In this document: positions 1-8,412 of the stretch, one piece after another | Position numbering within the stretch: the stretch's first letter is position 1 | Layout of the letters: each line of letters starts with the position of its first letter | Source of the DNA: Deinococcales bacterium | GTDB taxonomy: Bacteria; Deinococcota; Deinococci; Deinococcales; JAAFIG01 | Direction of reading: 5' to 3' | NCBI GenBank assembly: GCA_025359505.1 | Contig: JANYHH010000101.1 | Span: 1 to 64,000, forward strand | Length of the DNA: 64,000 nucleotides | Made by a program: the position numbers and the translations under genes | Notes under the pieces: model-generated | What the model was told of the DNA's origin: nothing | The model's database searches: none | The model's input: the letters and a program-made list of their open reading frames with translations, nothing else

Positions 1-182
1 GACGTTGAATCTGGGTTCGTTAAACCCTCGAGATTGGCACGCTAAATTCGTGTCGAAACGACGGCTGAGGAAACAAGGATTCTCGAGAGACACGATTCAA
101 AAGCATTACTTTACAAATGTGCTTAGTGCGTTTGCCCTAATCGTCAGCATCAATCCGTGTCACCTCGAGTACCGTTCATGGC

Positions 183-374
183 ATGATGAATTTGATCGTG
201 CCAGACCCGCCGATGGAAAACCCTGATGTGCTGCCACCGATGCCAGAGCCGACGCCCACACCATCTGAACCGGGTTGGACGCCGCAACGCGATCCCGATC
301 CGCTGACCCAGCCGATGATTGACCCACCGCCGTACCCCAGCCCGGACGCGCCGCCAATGCCGACGATGAACTGA
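183..374 (+). CDS. Small proline-rich protein, unknown function
   Basis: This is a 63-residue ORF with about one proline in three residues and many acidic residues, ending MPTMN. There is no membrane segment or recognisable domain. I accept it as a candidate gene because ATG 183 lies 7 bases after TACCGT (170-175), the leaderless-promoter spacing seen before many genes here, and because it is followed by two further plus-strand genes. Low-complexity composition could also arise from a non-coding GC-rich stretch, so it remains a hypothetical protein. The 182 bases before it hold three CTCGAG sites and no convincing gene. Confidence 0.45.
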   Translation: MMNLIVPDPPMENPDVLPPMPEPTPTPSEPGWTPQRDPDPLTQPMIDPPPYPSPDAPPMPTMN

Positions 375-468
375 GGCAATCGGCTCGAGTTATGTGGCGT
401 ATTGCCCCTCGAGCGGTGGTAGTGGTGGTGTACTGTGCGATCAACAGTTCAAAAGGGGTGAAACCACA

Positions 469-660
469 ATGGCAATTTGGGGTCGCAATATTCTCGGCGG
501 GATCATGACGGTCATCGGTGGCATCTGGTTCTTGCAAGGCATCAGCGTACTGCCCGGCACGTTCATGCGCGGTTCCACGCTGTGGGTGGTGATCGGCGCG
601 GTGGTGTGCTTGGCTGGGCTGGCGGTGCTCAGTGTTGGGCGGCAACGCCCGAACAGTTAA
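469..660 (+). CDS. Small two-helix membrane protein
   Basis: This is a 63-residue protein with two hydrophobic segments, roughly residues 8-28 and 36-55, separated by a short polar loop. The start at ATG 469 is chosen because an AAGGGG ribosome site lies 8 bases upstream; the reading frame is open further upstream to 394 but without such a site. Its stop codon is two bases before the ATG of the molybdopterin oxidoreductase, so the two are probably co-translated. Function unknown. It could be an accessory membrane partner of that enzyme, but this is only inferred from position. Confidence 0.6.
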   Translation: MAIWGRNILGGIMTVIGGIWFLQGISVLPGTFMRGSTLWVVIGAVVCLAGLAVLSVGRQRPNS

Positions 661-662
661 GG

Positions 663-2072
663 ATGGCTGTGAACCCTCGAGCCTCGCCGGTATCGACGTT
701 GCTGGCTGGCTTCGTCGGCGCGGTCGGGTTGAGCGCGGTTGGCGTGTCGATGCGGGTACTCCTCGGCGCACCGCTGCCATTTGAAGCGCTGTTCAACAGT
801 CTGACCCAATTTCTGGGTACGCCCGCGATGTTTCAGTTCGTCCACGCGACCTTCGGTTACGGTCAGGGCGGCAAGATCGCGGCGTTCGTCGCGGTGATGC
901 TGGCTTGGCTCGGTGGCTTGACGCTACTGCGCCTGCTCGGGCCGACTTTCGGGACGGCCATCACGTTCTTGGTCACGGCGCTGCTGATCCCGATGCCGTA
1001 CCCGATCGTGTACGCATTGCTGTTTCTGGCGTCGCACTTCGCGCTGCAACCCGTGACGCACGACCCGCGTCGGCGCAATGCGCTGCGTTGGCTCTCGAGC
1101 GGATCGGCACTGCTGCTGCTGGGCGGCTCCGTGCCACTGCTGCGAACTTTAAGCGGCTCGAGCACCGCGCCAAAAAGCGCTTGGACGCCCGTGGACGGTT
1201 TACCAATAGGGGTCACAGCGCAAAAGAATCTGTATTACGTCTCCAAGAACATCGAAGTGCTCGATCCACAGCTCAACCCAGAGACGTGGCGGCTCGAGAT
1301 CGGCGGTCTAGTCAAATCACCGCGCAGTTTCAGCTTGAGTGAGCTGCAAGCGCTACCGGCCGTGACCTCGGAGCGCACACTGCACTGCATCTCCAACCCC
1401 GTCGGCGGCGATTTGATCGGCAACATTCGCTGGACAGGCGTGTCTTTTAAAGCCTTGCTCGAGGGTGTCGGGGTGCAGCCGGGAGCGCGTTGGGTGACGT
1501 GGCGGGCCGCCGACGGTTACGTCGAAAGCCTGCCGCTGCGCGATGTTTTTGAGGGCGACGTACTGCTGGTCTACGCTGCCAACGGCGCGGCGCTCGAGCG
1601 CAAGCACGGTTTTCCGCTGCGCGTGCTGATCCCAGATCGACTCGGGATGAAGCAACCCAAGTGGTTGACGCGTATTGAACTGAGCGCCAGCGAAGTGATC
1701 GGCTACTGGGCAGAGCGCGATTGGACGCGCACGGGGTACTTGGAGACGTTTAGCCGAATCGACGAGCCACGCGGCGCTATCGCGGCTGGTGTGCCGCAGA
1801 CAATTCGCGGCGTGGCGTTCAGTGGAACCAAAGCCATCACCCGCGTCGAAGTCAGTCTGGACGGGCAGCGCACGTGGCTCGAGGCGCGAGTTGAACCGCG
1901 CCGCAGTCCGCACGCGTGGACATTGTGGAGCTTGCCGTGGACGCCGATTGTCGGCCCGCAGCGCTTGACCGTCAGGGCTTACGCCGCTGGCGTGATGCAG
2001 ACGGCAACGCAGCGCGAATCGCTGCCCGAAGCGGCGACGGGTTGGCACAGTCTGGACGTGGTGACCGCCTGA
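663..2072 (+). CDS. Membrane-anchored molybdopterin-dependent oxidoreductase (sulfite oxidase family)
   Basis: The protein has 469 residues. Its N-terminal third (about residues 10-160) contains four or five hydrophobic helices. From about residue 170 follows the oxidoreductase molybdopterin-binding fold of the sulfite oxidase/YedY family, with Cys242 in the context ERTLHCISN as the expected molybdenum ligand. The C-terminal 110 residues (GVAFSGTKAITRVEVSLDG onward) look like the Mo-cofactor dimerisation domain. The catalytic part probably faces the outside of the membrane. The substrate cannot be told. GTG 669 is an alternative start with better spacing from AAGG at 659-662. The stop of the upstream small membrane gene is 2 bases away. 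Confidence 0.85.
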   Translation: MAVNPRASPVSTLLAGFVGAVGLSAVGVSMRVLLGAPLPFEALFNSLTQFLGTPAMFQFVHATFGYGQGGKIAAFVAVMLAWLGGLTLLRLLGPTFGTAITFLVTALLIPMPYPIVYALLFLASHFALQPVTHDPRRRNALRWLSSGSALLLLGGSVPLLRTLSGSSTAPKSAWTPVDGLPIGVTAQKNLYYVSKNIEVLDPQLNPETWRLEIGGLVKSPRSFSLSELQALPAVTSERTLHCISNPVGGDLIGNIRWTGVSFKALLEGVGVQPGARWVTWRAADGYVESLPLRDVFEGDVLLVYAANGAALERKHGFPLRVLIPDRLGMKQPKWLTRIELSASEVIGYWAERDWTRTGYLETFSRIDEPRGAIAAGVPQTIRGVAFSGTKAITRVEVSLDGQRTWLEARVEPRRSPHAWTLWSLPWTPIVGPQRLTVRAYAAGVMQTATQRESLPEAATGWHSLDVVTA

Positions 2073-2079
2073 GCCTGCT

Positions 2080-3279
2080 TCAATCCACGACGGCTCGAGC
2101 CAAGCGCTTGACGCCTTCTTGAATGTCTGGAACGCTCGGCGTGGCGAACGATAGGCGCAGGTAATTGAGCCGCTTGGCATCGGGGAAAAACGTGATGCCC
2201 GGCACGAAAATCACGCCTGCGTCAATCGCGGTTTTGACGAACGCGAACGTGTCCACGCTGTCCGCCATTTTCGCCCAGAGGAACATCCCGCCGTCGGGCT
2301 GATTGAACTCAATCGTGCCAGCCGGGAAGCTACCGTTCAGCGCGTCGATCATCGCCTTGGCTTTAATGCCATACGCCTCGCGGATGCGCGGCAAGGCCGC
2401 CTCCAAGCGCCCCGTCTCGAGATACGCGGCCGCAACGTGCTGGTTGAAGGTGCTGGTGTGCAAGTCAGCCGCTTGCTTGGCAATCGTCAGCGCTTGCACC
2501 AAGCCGTCTGGTACAATCATCCAACCCAAGCGCAAGCCCGGCGCGACGAATTTGCTGAGCGTGCTCATGTAGACGATCCACGGGCGTTGCGCCTCGTCCG
2601 CCAACGCGATCACGGGCGGCAGGGTTTCACCAGAAAAACGCAGTTCGCAGTACGGGTCATCCTCGAGCAGCAAAATCTGTTCCCTCGCGGCGATCTCGAG
2701 GAGCTTGTAACGACGCTCCAAGCTCAGCGTTGCACCGCTTGGATTGCCGAAAGTCGCCACGGTGTAAATGAACTTCGGACGCTTGCCCTCTTTTTTTAAG
2801 GCTGCAATCTCAACTTCCAGCGACTCGAGGTTCAAGCCGTCCGCATCGCTGTCCACGCCGCGCAGCTCGGCTTCGTACAATTCAAAAACCTGCACGGCCG
2901 CCAAGTACGCGGGACGCTCGACCAGCACGACATCGCCCGGATCGAGCATCACCTTAGCAATCAGATCAATCCCCTGCTGCGAGCCGGTCGTGACGATCAG
3001 CTCCTCGAGCTTCACGCTGTTCACGCCGCGCCGCGCCATCAGCTCACTGACTTGCAATTTGAAGCCCCGCACGCCGTCGGTCGGGCCGTATTGCAGCGCG
3101 GCTGTGCTGTTTTTTTCAAACACCAGCGCCGTCGCATCGCGGATGCCGTCCACATCAAAGAGTTCCGGCGCGGGCAAGCCGCCAGCGAACGAGATGATGT
3201 CCGCACGGTTAGCGACTTTAAGGATTTCGCGCACGAAGGACGGTTTGGCGTTTTTCATTCGGGCTGACAGCGGATACAT
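2080..3279 (-). CDS. PLP-dependent aminotransferase, LysN/2-aminoadipate type
   Basis: The protein has 399 residues and the full fold type I aminotransferase pattern. SFAGGLPAPELF is near the N-terminus, TTGSQQGIDL at about 97-106 holds the cofactor phosphate region, NPSG at 179-182, and the Schiff-base lysine is Lys243 in STLSKFVAPGLRLGW. It resembles Thermus LysN, which aminates 2-oxoadipate in lysine synthesis, but also broad-specificity MocR-like aminotransferases without the DNA-binding domain, so substrate is uncertain. ATG 3279 follows TAGAAT by 6 bases, indicating a leaderless message. It stands alone, convergent with the molybdoenzyme gene. Confidence 0.85.
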   Translation of the reverse strand: MYPLSARMKNAKPSFVREILKVANRADIISFAGGLPAPELFDVDGIRDATALVFEKNSTAALQYGPTDGVRGFKLQVSELMARRGVNSVKLEELIVTTGSQQGIDLIAKVMLDPGDVVLVERPAYLAAVQVFELYEAELRGVDSDADGLNLESLEVEIAALKKEGKRPKFIYTVATFGNPSGATLSLERRYKLLEIAAREQILLLEDDPYCELRFSGETLPPVIALADEAQRPWIVYMSTLSKFVAPGLRLGWMIVPDGLVQALTIAKQAADLHTSTFNQHVAAAYLETGRLEAALPRIREAYGIKAKAMIDALNGSFPAGTIEFNQPDGGMFLWAKMADSVDTFAFVKTAIDAGVIFVPGITFFPDAKRLNYLRLSFATPSVPDIQEGVKRLARAVVD

Positions 3280-3458
3280 CTGATAATTCTAAGCGCCGCG
3301 CCACGCTGTCACAAGCAACGCTCGAGGGGCGCGGTTCGCGTGACCTCGAGACGCTGGTCATGGACGGTTAGCCGTTGCTCGAGCATCTGCGCGGGCTGTT
3401 GTCAGTCGGATTGGATACGGCTCAAAAGCTAGATAGTGGGCCACTCTACGCGTTTACG

Positions 3459-4115
3459 CTATTCCCTCATTAATTTCAAAACGCGCTCGTGAGCAAAACG
3501 GTATTCGTCAGCTTCGTCGTATATTTTTCGCCACAAAAAATTGCGAATCTGAATCCGATGTGTTGCCGTTCCATCCCATTCAGCCAAGAGACCATACGCT
3601 TTCAACGCTGCTAAAACTCGAGTACCGACTTCGATGGTGACAGCATCTTCGCTATTGTCGATCTTTTGAAAAGCAATGTTCAGGACGCCAGCAGCAGGGC
3701 CAAGCACTCCATCCAGATCCTGTTGGTGGTAAAAACAGTAGCCATCTGAAATGATGCCTTTTTTGCGAAGCTGAATTTCAATTTCCACAGCCTCAACGCC
3801 ACCATCGCTCATCTCGTAACCAGCATTGTGAAGCGCAATGATCTTGTCTCTGCACAACTGATCGAAGGCTGCCACCAACTTCTCCGTGTCAGTTGGATGT
3901 ACCCAGTGTTGACTTTCATGCTCGAGCCTTCGCCGTTCTTGCTGAATGATCTCAAGAACCCACGCTTCAGAAATTTCGTCGGCAAATCCGTTATCATCAA
4001 CCTCTTCTGATATTGCCTCCTTGATTTCTTCAATCGGCAAAAACCCAGAACGAAGCTGTGAATGAACCGAGTCGAAAATAAAGCGTTGATTTTCAGACAT
4101 TGAAGACCGATCCAT
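3459..4115 (-). CDS. DUF6891-like protein, unknown function
   Basis: A 218-residue soluble acidic protein. The stretch from about residue 75 (LVAAFDQLCRDKIIALHNAG, then EMSDGG) resembles the DUF6891 family, whose members have an ALHNAGYTxSDG motif; I assign this from memory and with reservation. The C-terminal part (FLWRKIYDEADEYRF) is not recognised. ATG 4115 is supported by AGAGGTGAT five bases upstream; ATG 4100 is in frame but lacks such a site. The gene has less of the CTCGAG palindrome than its neighbours and no operon partner. Confidence 0.6.
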   Translation of the reverse strand: MDRSSMSENQRFIFDSVHSQLRSGFLPIEEIKEAISEEVDDNGFADEISEAWVLEIIQQERRRLEHESQHWVHPTDTEKLVAAFDQLCRDKIIALHNAGYEMSDGGVEAVEIEIQLRKKGIISDGYCFYHQQDLDGVLGPAAGVLNIAFQKIDNSEDAVTIEVGTRVLAALKAYGLLAEWDGTATHRIQIRNFLWRKIYDEADEYRFAHERVLKLMRE

Positions 4116-4220
4116 GGGTTCATCACCTCTTGACGATTGGATCTCGTTCCGGTAGTCACGTAAGGTAGGCTACTCTCACTCGAGCACTGATTTTACCCCG
4201 CCAAACTGCTCGAGTTGTTG

Positions 4221-4282
4221 ATTCGTAATTCCACCGTCGCACGGGCGAGCGGCCGCTCGCTCATACGGGGATAATTACGAAT
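4221..4282. repeat. Nested inverted-repeat element
   Basis: A 10-bp outer stem (ATTCGTAATT at 4221-4230, AATTACGAAT at 4273-4282) encloses an 18-base perfect palindrome at 4243-4260 built on GGGCGAGC/GCTCGC. The same inner palindrome recurs, longer, at 62665-62684. It looks like a small mobile or structural hairpin element and lies in the spacer before the phosphotransferase gene. Confidence 0.65.
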
Positions 4283-4336
4283 GCTCGAGCAGGACAGGGG
4301 TTTATCAACGGGGCGAACCTCGTGTGTCTTGCCCCG
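4262..4336. repeat. Dispersed repeat, left copy flanking the phosphotransferase gene
   Basis: The segment shares most of its bases with 5399-5471: ACGGGGAT, then GAATGCTCGAGCAGGA, GGTTT, and GGGGCGAACCT followed by GTGT. The two copies lie on either side of the 4442-5311 gene in the same orientation. The final hairpin half belongs to the GGGCGAAC/GTTCGCCC family found at 54025 as well. Confidence 0.6.
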
Positions 4337-4441
4337 ACTACAGCACCTGACAGGCTTGGGCGCTTCGCCCGCCACAAACGGTCAATGTCGCATACACCCT
4401 CGAGCATCGGGTTTTGCCGTTACTGTACATTAGGCGCTGCG

Positions 4442-5311
4442 ATGCTCGAGCCAGACCGTGATGTACTAAAAACCTTTGGTGTTGAGGTCGTCGCACCGCT
4501 GGGCGGACGGTTCAACCAGCACTGGCTGGTGAATCGGTGCGGCGAACATTTGGTGCTGCGCCAATGGTCAGCCACACCCAATGACCTCGAGTACGAAGCC
4601 AAGCTGCTCGAGCGGGTGTACGCGCTTGGGTGGCCGGTCCCGCCGATCCTCGAGCGTCGCACGGACGCGGCGGGACGCGATTGGAGCTTGAGCGCGTTCC
4701 TCAGCGGCGAGCCAGCCGCCGATAAAAACAGTCCTCGTGAGCAACGCCATCGGGGGCGTTTGCTGGCAGAGTTTCACCTGAGCCTAGCGACGATTTCAGA
4801 CCTCGGGCAGCGCAAAGGCTGGCGCAGGGGCGAGGAGATTTTGCGAGATGCCACTCTCGAGCCGCTGCTGATCGCATTTGAGCGCACCGACGCCGACGAA
4901 GCCCGCGTGCTGCTGTGGCATCTCGAGCGAGCCAGAACCTTGATCGCGCCGCTCGAGCCTGTAGTGCGTGCGGGCATCGCGGTTCACGGAGATTTCACGC
5001 CGTGGAACCTGCTGTTTCAGGACGGGAAATTGACTGGCATTTTGGATTTTGAACTCGCGCATTCGGATCACCGCATCGCCGATTTCGCGCTCGCGTGGCG
5101 CGGTCAATACGACGAGGTGATTCGTGGCTACAGTGAAGTTGCAGCGCTCGAGGTTGAGGAATGGGCGCTGCTGACGCCGCTGTGGTGGGCGCAACTGATC
5201 GAAGGCGCGTGTCGCCATATTCGCGCAGGGGTGCGCGACGACGGCTGGACGCTGAAGATGTTGCTGCGGCGATCAACGCTCATGGGCAGCGCCTCGAGCG
5301 CTTACGGGTGA
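4442..5311 (+). CDS. APH-family small-molecule phosphotransferase
   Basis: The protein has 289 residues and the aminoglycoside/choline kinase fold. The catalytic loop is VHGDFTPWNLL with His182, Asp184 and Asn189, and the metal-binding aspartate is Asp202 in GILDFELA. The N-lobe (GGRFNQHWLV, then LVLRQW) is the nucleotide-binding part. Homologues phosphorylate homoserine, choline, fructosamines or drugs; nothing here tells the substrate. ATG 4442 lies 10 bases after TACATT, so a leaderless message is possible. The gene is bracketed by two copies of a repeat (4262-4336 and 5399-5471), which suggests it may have moved as a unit. Confidence 0.8.
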   Translation: MLEPDRDVLKTFGVEVVAPLGGRFNQHWLVNRCGEHLVLRQWSATPNDLEYEAKLLERVYALGWPVPPILERRTDAAGRDWSLSAFLSGEPAADKNSPREQRHRGRLLAEFHLSLATISDLGQRKGWRRGEEILRDATLEPLLIAFERTDADEARVLLWHLERARTLIAPLEPVVRAGIAVHGDFTPWNLLFQDGKLTGILDFELAHSDHRIADFALAWRGQYDEVIRGYSEVAALEVEEWALLTPLWWAQLIEGACRHIRAGVRDDGWTLKMLLRRSTLMGSASSAYG

Positions 5312-5398
5312 CTGAGGTGAGCTGCGCGGCTCGAGTGTCGTTCCAGCGTTGCACGGCTCAAGGCGCACGTCACACCCATGTGTGCAAAGGCACAACGC

Positions 5399-5471
5399 CC
5401 CTACGGGGATCAACAGCGAATGCTCGAGCAGGATACGGTTTCTGGTAGGGGCGAACCTTGTGTTCGCCCGC
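5399..5471. repeat. Dispersed repeat, right copy; ends in GGGCGAAC hairpin
   Basis: Second copy of the element at 4262-4336. The right end forms a perfect 8-bp hairpin, GGGCGAAC at 5449-5456 and GTTCGCCC at 5462-5469 with a 5-base loop. Further hairpins of this family are at 54025-54045 and, in a palindromic variant, at 62665-62684. Confidence 0.7.
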
Positions 5472-5546
5472 TCCAAAAGGTTAACGCCGCCACAAGTCTC
5501 GAGCAGCGAAATTTCGCATTACCTCAGCCCGTGTACACTTCCAGCC

Positions 5547-6065
5547 ATGCTTTACCTGTTGGTCGCGGTCATCATCGTTCAACGCCTGCTCGAGTTGCAG
5601 GTCGCTGCGGCCAACCTGCGCTGGGCGCTGGCCAACGGCGGCAAGGAGTACGCGGCGGGGCATTACCCGCTGATGGTCGCCATGCACAGCCTTTGGATCG
5701 CGGCGCTGCTGCTCGAGGGAACATGGCGCGGTGGGCAAGCCTCGAGCCTGTGGTGGTTGTGGCTGGGCTTATTTTTGCTGGCGCAGCTCGGGCGTTATTC
5801 GGTCATCACGACGCTCGGGCGCTACTGGAACACGCGCATCGTGATCGTGCCGGGCGGCAAACGAATCCAGCGCGGTTTGTACAAGTATTTCTCGCATCCG
5901 AATTACATGGTGGTGGCCTTGGAGATTGCGGTCGCACCGCTGATCTTTAACGCTTGGATTACGGCGCTGGTCTTCACAGTGCTGAACGCGGCGCTGCTGC
6001 TCTTGGTGCGTATCCCCGCCGAGGAACGGGCGCTCGAGACGTACCGCGCAAATCTCGAGTCATAG
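5547..6065 (+). CDS. Isoprenylcysteine carboxyl methyltransferase (ICMT) family membrane protein
   Basis: A 172-residue integral membrane protein with about five hydrophobic segments. The C-terminal half has the ICMT/PEMT-type SAM-binding pattern: LGRYWNTRI at about 90-98, then RGLYKYFSHPNYMVVALE, and a final EERALE. Bacterial members of this family methylate unidentified isoprenoid or lipid substrates. Start ATG 5547 is 7 bases after TACACT (leaderless spacing). It ends just before a bidirectional terminator shared with the facing tRNA gene. Confidence 0.8.
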   Translation: MLYLLVAVIIVQRLLELQVAAANLRWALANGGKEYAAGHYPLMVAMHSLWIAALLLEGTWRGGQASSLWWLWLGLFLLAQLGRYSVITTLGRYWNTRIVIVPGGKRIQRGLYKYFSHPNYMVVALEIAVAPLIFNAWITALVFTVLNAALLLLVRIPAEERALETYRANLES

Positions 6066-6183
<118 letters not shown>

Positions 6184-6299
6184 GTGTGAGCGGCACAGAG
6201 TTTAGCACGAAGCTCAAAGTTTGCCCAGATTGAGATTTTGGGTAAACTCTGGTCGCAAAGTCCAGATGCCTTGTAACGGTCTGGCGAGGGAGTGTTTTC

Positions 6300-7007
6300 A
6301 TGAGCTTATGGTTTTTACTGTTTTTGCTGCTCGGTGTGGGTGTGCTGGTGTACGGCGCGGTGATGTTCGCGTTCGGTAAGCGTCGCAACGCGGGAATCAC
6401 CTTTGGCATCGCCGCTATTCTGCTGGGCATCAGTGCTCCCATCGGCGTGCTGATCGGTGACGGCGAACCCGTCACCGCCTCGAGCGCCACGACGGGCGGG
6501 CTAGCGTTTTCGTATCCAGCCGAGGCAGAGAAATTAGACACGCAGGATTACCTGCTGACCGGAACCGCCAAGCCACTCGAGCCGCTCGAGGTGCTGCAAA
6601 ACGGTGTCTCGCTGGGGAGCATCACGTCTGGCGCGGACGGCGCGTGGTCGTACTACGTGCAGAAGCCCGCAGCGGGCGAGTACGAGTTTGAAATCAAAAG
6701 CGTGACCGCCAGCATCAAACGCCAGATCAGCGTGCAGCAGGGCTTACTGAGCGCCAGCAACGCGCAGTGCCCGTGCCAATTGCGGATTGTCTCCAACGTC
6801 AATCAAAACATCCCTAACGCCAAAGCGGTGCTGTCCAAGGACGGCGTGGAAGTCGCCACGGGCATCGCGCCGATGGTCTTCCGCAATCTGGCAGCGGGAG
6901 ACTACACGTACACGCTCGAGGCGGCTGGCTTCGTGACCTCAACCCCAGCAGCAGCGAGCCTGCCGAAGAACAAAAACCTCAGCGCGTATCTCGAGCAGCA
7001 AAAGTAA
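6300..7007 (+). CDS. Membrane-anchored protein with Ig-like/PEGA-like domain, unknown function
   Basis: The protein has 235 residues. Two hydrophobic helices lie at about 3-22 and 30-52. Then comes an extracytoplasmic part with a beta-rich Ig-like stretch (YLLTGTAKPLEPLEVLQNG to YEFEIKSV, about 80-140) and a C-terminal region (AVLSKDGVEVATGI, then AGDYTYTLEAAGF) resembling PEGA domains. A Cys-Pro-Cys sits at about 159-161. A GAGGGAG ribosome site lies upstream of ATG 6300. It ends before a strong terminator. Role unknown; a surface or envelope-sensing role is only a guess. Confidence 0.7.
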   Translation: MSLWFLLFLLLGVGVLVYGAVMFAFGKRRNAGITFGIAAILLGISAPIGVLIGDGEPVTASSATTGGLAFSYPAEAEKLDTQDYLLTGTAKPLEPLEVLQNGVSLGSITSGADGAWSYYVQKPAAGEYEFEIKSVTASIKRQISVQQGLLSASNAQCPCQLRIVSNVNQNIPNAKAVLSKDGVEVATGIAPMVFRNLAAGDYTYTLEAAGFVTSTPAAASLPKNKNLSAYLEQQK

Positions 7008-7026
7008 CGCAGTTTGGCTCGAGCGA

Positions 7027-7049
7027 CCCCGCCCTGTGCGGGGTTTTTT
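7027..7049 (+). terminator. Rho-independent terminator
   Basis: CCCCGC (7027-7032) and GCGGGG (7038-7043) form a 6-bp stem with a 5-base loop, followed by six T residues, 20 bases after the stop codon of the upstream gene. Confidence 0.9.
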
Positions 7050-7071
7050 GCTGTGGGCGGCGCGGTGGGCA

Positions 7072-7099
7072 GGGTTTGCAGTGGCAAACCCCTACGGGT
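7072..7099. repeat. Dispersed hairpin repeat (GGGTTTGC family), copy 1
   Basis: GGGTTTGC (7072-7079) and GCAAACCC (7084-7091) form a hairpin with a short AGTG loop, followed by CTACGGGT. Related copies lie at 10520-10558 and 28494-28522, always in spacers between genes. Confidence 0.7.
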
Positions 7100-7134
7100 G
7101 AATCCCATCATCTGTGAACGGTACAATTCACTGC

Positions 7135-7893
7135 ATGAGCATCCCTCGAGCAGAGCTGGTCACGTGGCTGGACGAGTACCTGAACACCGCACGGATTCCA
7201 GACTCGAGCCTTAACGGGTTGCAATTCGAGGGCGCGGAAATCGTGACGCGGGTCGCGTGCGCGGTCGATTCGACACTGGCGACGCTCGAGCTGGCGGCGG
7301 AGTCTGGCGCGGATTTTTTGATCGTCCATCACGGCTGGTTCTGGAAGCAGCCAGTCGCGCTGACTGGCCCCCTAGCGCAGCGCGTCAAGGTCGCCGCAGC
7401 CGCGAACCTCAATTTGTACGCTTCTCACCTGCCGCTAGACGTTCACGCCGAGGTCGGCAACAACGCTCAAATGGCGCAGTTTTTAAGCTTGAAGCACCTC
7501 GAGCCGTTCGGCGATGATCGCGGGCTGAAGCTTGGGTTTAGAGGCACGTTACCCGTGCCACTGAGCTTGCAAGACCTCGCGGACAGCGTGCAAAAAATCA
7601 CCGGCGAGGTCTGCCTCGTTCACGGCGGCGGCAAAAGCATGGTCAGCACGGTCGGCATCATCAGCGGCGGCGCGGCCTCGTTCGTCGGACAGGCAGCGGC
7701 AGTGGGCGTGGAATGCTTCATCACCGGCGAGCCGAGCCACGCGCATTTCGCGGACAGCTTTGAGTACGGCGTCAACACGATTTTTTGCGGGCATTACGAA
7801 TCCGAGGTCTTCGGGGTGAAAGCACTTGCGATCAAGCTCGAGGATACGTTCGGGCTGCCGTGGCAGTTCTTGCACCTGCCGACGGGGTTGTAG
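7135..7893 (+). CDS. NIF3-like dinuclear metal centre protein
   Basis: The protein has 252 residues and belongs to the NIF3/YbgI family, which forms hexameric rings with two metal ions per subunit. Visible metal-site motifs are LIVHHGWFW (about 63-71), SHLPLDVH (about 101-108) and CGHYESE (about 222-228). The biochemical role of the family is poorly defined; some members are annotated as GTP cyclohydrolase-like. ATG 7135 is chosen over GTG 7114 because TACAAT ends 7 bases before it, the leaderless pattern. Confidence 0.9.
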   Translation: MSIPRAELVTWLDEYLNTARIPDSSLNGLQFEGAEIVTRVACAVDSTLATLELAAESGADFLIVHHGWFWKQPVALTGPLAQRVKVAAAANLNLYASHLPLDVHAEVGNNAQMAQFLSLKHLEPFGDDRGLKLGFRGTLPVPLSLQDLADSVQKITGEVCLVHGGGKSMVSTVGIISGGAASFVGQAAAVGVECFITGEPSHAHFADSFEYGVNTIFCGHYESEVFGVKALAIKLEDTFGLPWQFLHLPTGL

Positions 7894-7906
7894 AGTAGAG
7901 ATTGAC

Positions 7907-8144
7907 ATGATTCACGAATCGCTCAGCAGTGACGTTCTCGAGGAGATGCCCGACGCATTGCTCGAGCAGCTTGCGGTTGAAGCCAGCCAAGACGCTGTGC
8001 AGCAGTTGCTCTCGCGGGGGATCAGCGTGTTTTATTTTCGAGGATGACCTGCTGATTCGTGAAGACTCGAATGGGAAGCGTTTTGAGATTGAGCGATTAG
8101 AGTCCAAACGCGGTGCGTATCAGATTGTACGCGAGTTGCAGTGA
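7907..8144 (+). pseudogene. Small hypothetical gene interrupted by a frameshift
   Basis: ATG 7907 opens a frame reading MIHESLSSDVLEEMPDALLE and on to GISVFYF, which then stops at 8047. The overlapping frame carries straight on with EDDLLIREDSNGKRFEIERL to 8144. Removing one T from the TTTT run just before CGAGG (about 8035) would join both into a 78-residue protein with a plausible ending. So this is either a frameshift mutation, a sequencing error in a homopolymer, or a slippery site. The combined protein looks like the small helical/strand proteins found beside toxin-antitoxin genes, and hicBA follows directly, but no family is recognised. Confidence 0.5.
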
Positions 8145-8190
8145 ACTCATCGTGATTGGTGAACTCGAGCCGGCGCGGTAAAGTGTCGCC

Positions 8191-8412
8191 ATGTCCGAAC
8201 TGATTTTTGAAGTGCGCGATGCTGATGAGGGCGGGTTTCACGCTCGAGCGCTGGGGCAAGCGATTTTCACGCAGGGCGAGACGTGGGACGAGTTGAAAGC
8301 CAATGTGCTCGAGGCGCTGGACGCGTATTTTGACGACGCGGCGGCACTGCCTAAACTGGTGCAGTTGCACTACGTCAAAGACGAGTTGATGCTGGTCTCG
8401 AGCAATGTGTGA
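8191..8412 (+). CDS. hicB: HicB-family antitoxin
   Basis: A 73-residue protein with the HicB-like partial RNase H fold: MSELIFEVRDADEGGFHARAL, GETWDELKANVLEALDAYF, ending in a short strand. It lacks the C-terminal ribbon-helix-helix of longer HicB proteins. It is expected to bind and block HicA. TAAAGT lies 6 bases before ATG 8191, so the message is probably leaderless. Its last bases overlap the hicA start by 4 bases (GTGA). The order is antitoxin first, the reverse of the classical hicAB order but seen in other genomes. Confidence 0.85.
   Translation: MSELIFEVRDADEGGFHARALGQAIFTQGETWDELKANVLEALDAYFDDAAALPKLVQLHYVKDELMLVSSNV

Noticed and set aside
5-226. 73-codon ORF at the left edge
   Set aside because: No -10 box or ribosome site at its start, no family resemblance, and it overlaps the better-supported 183-374 ORF.
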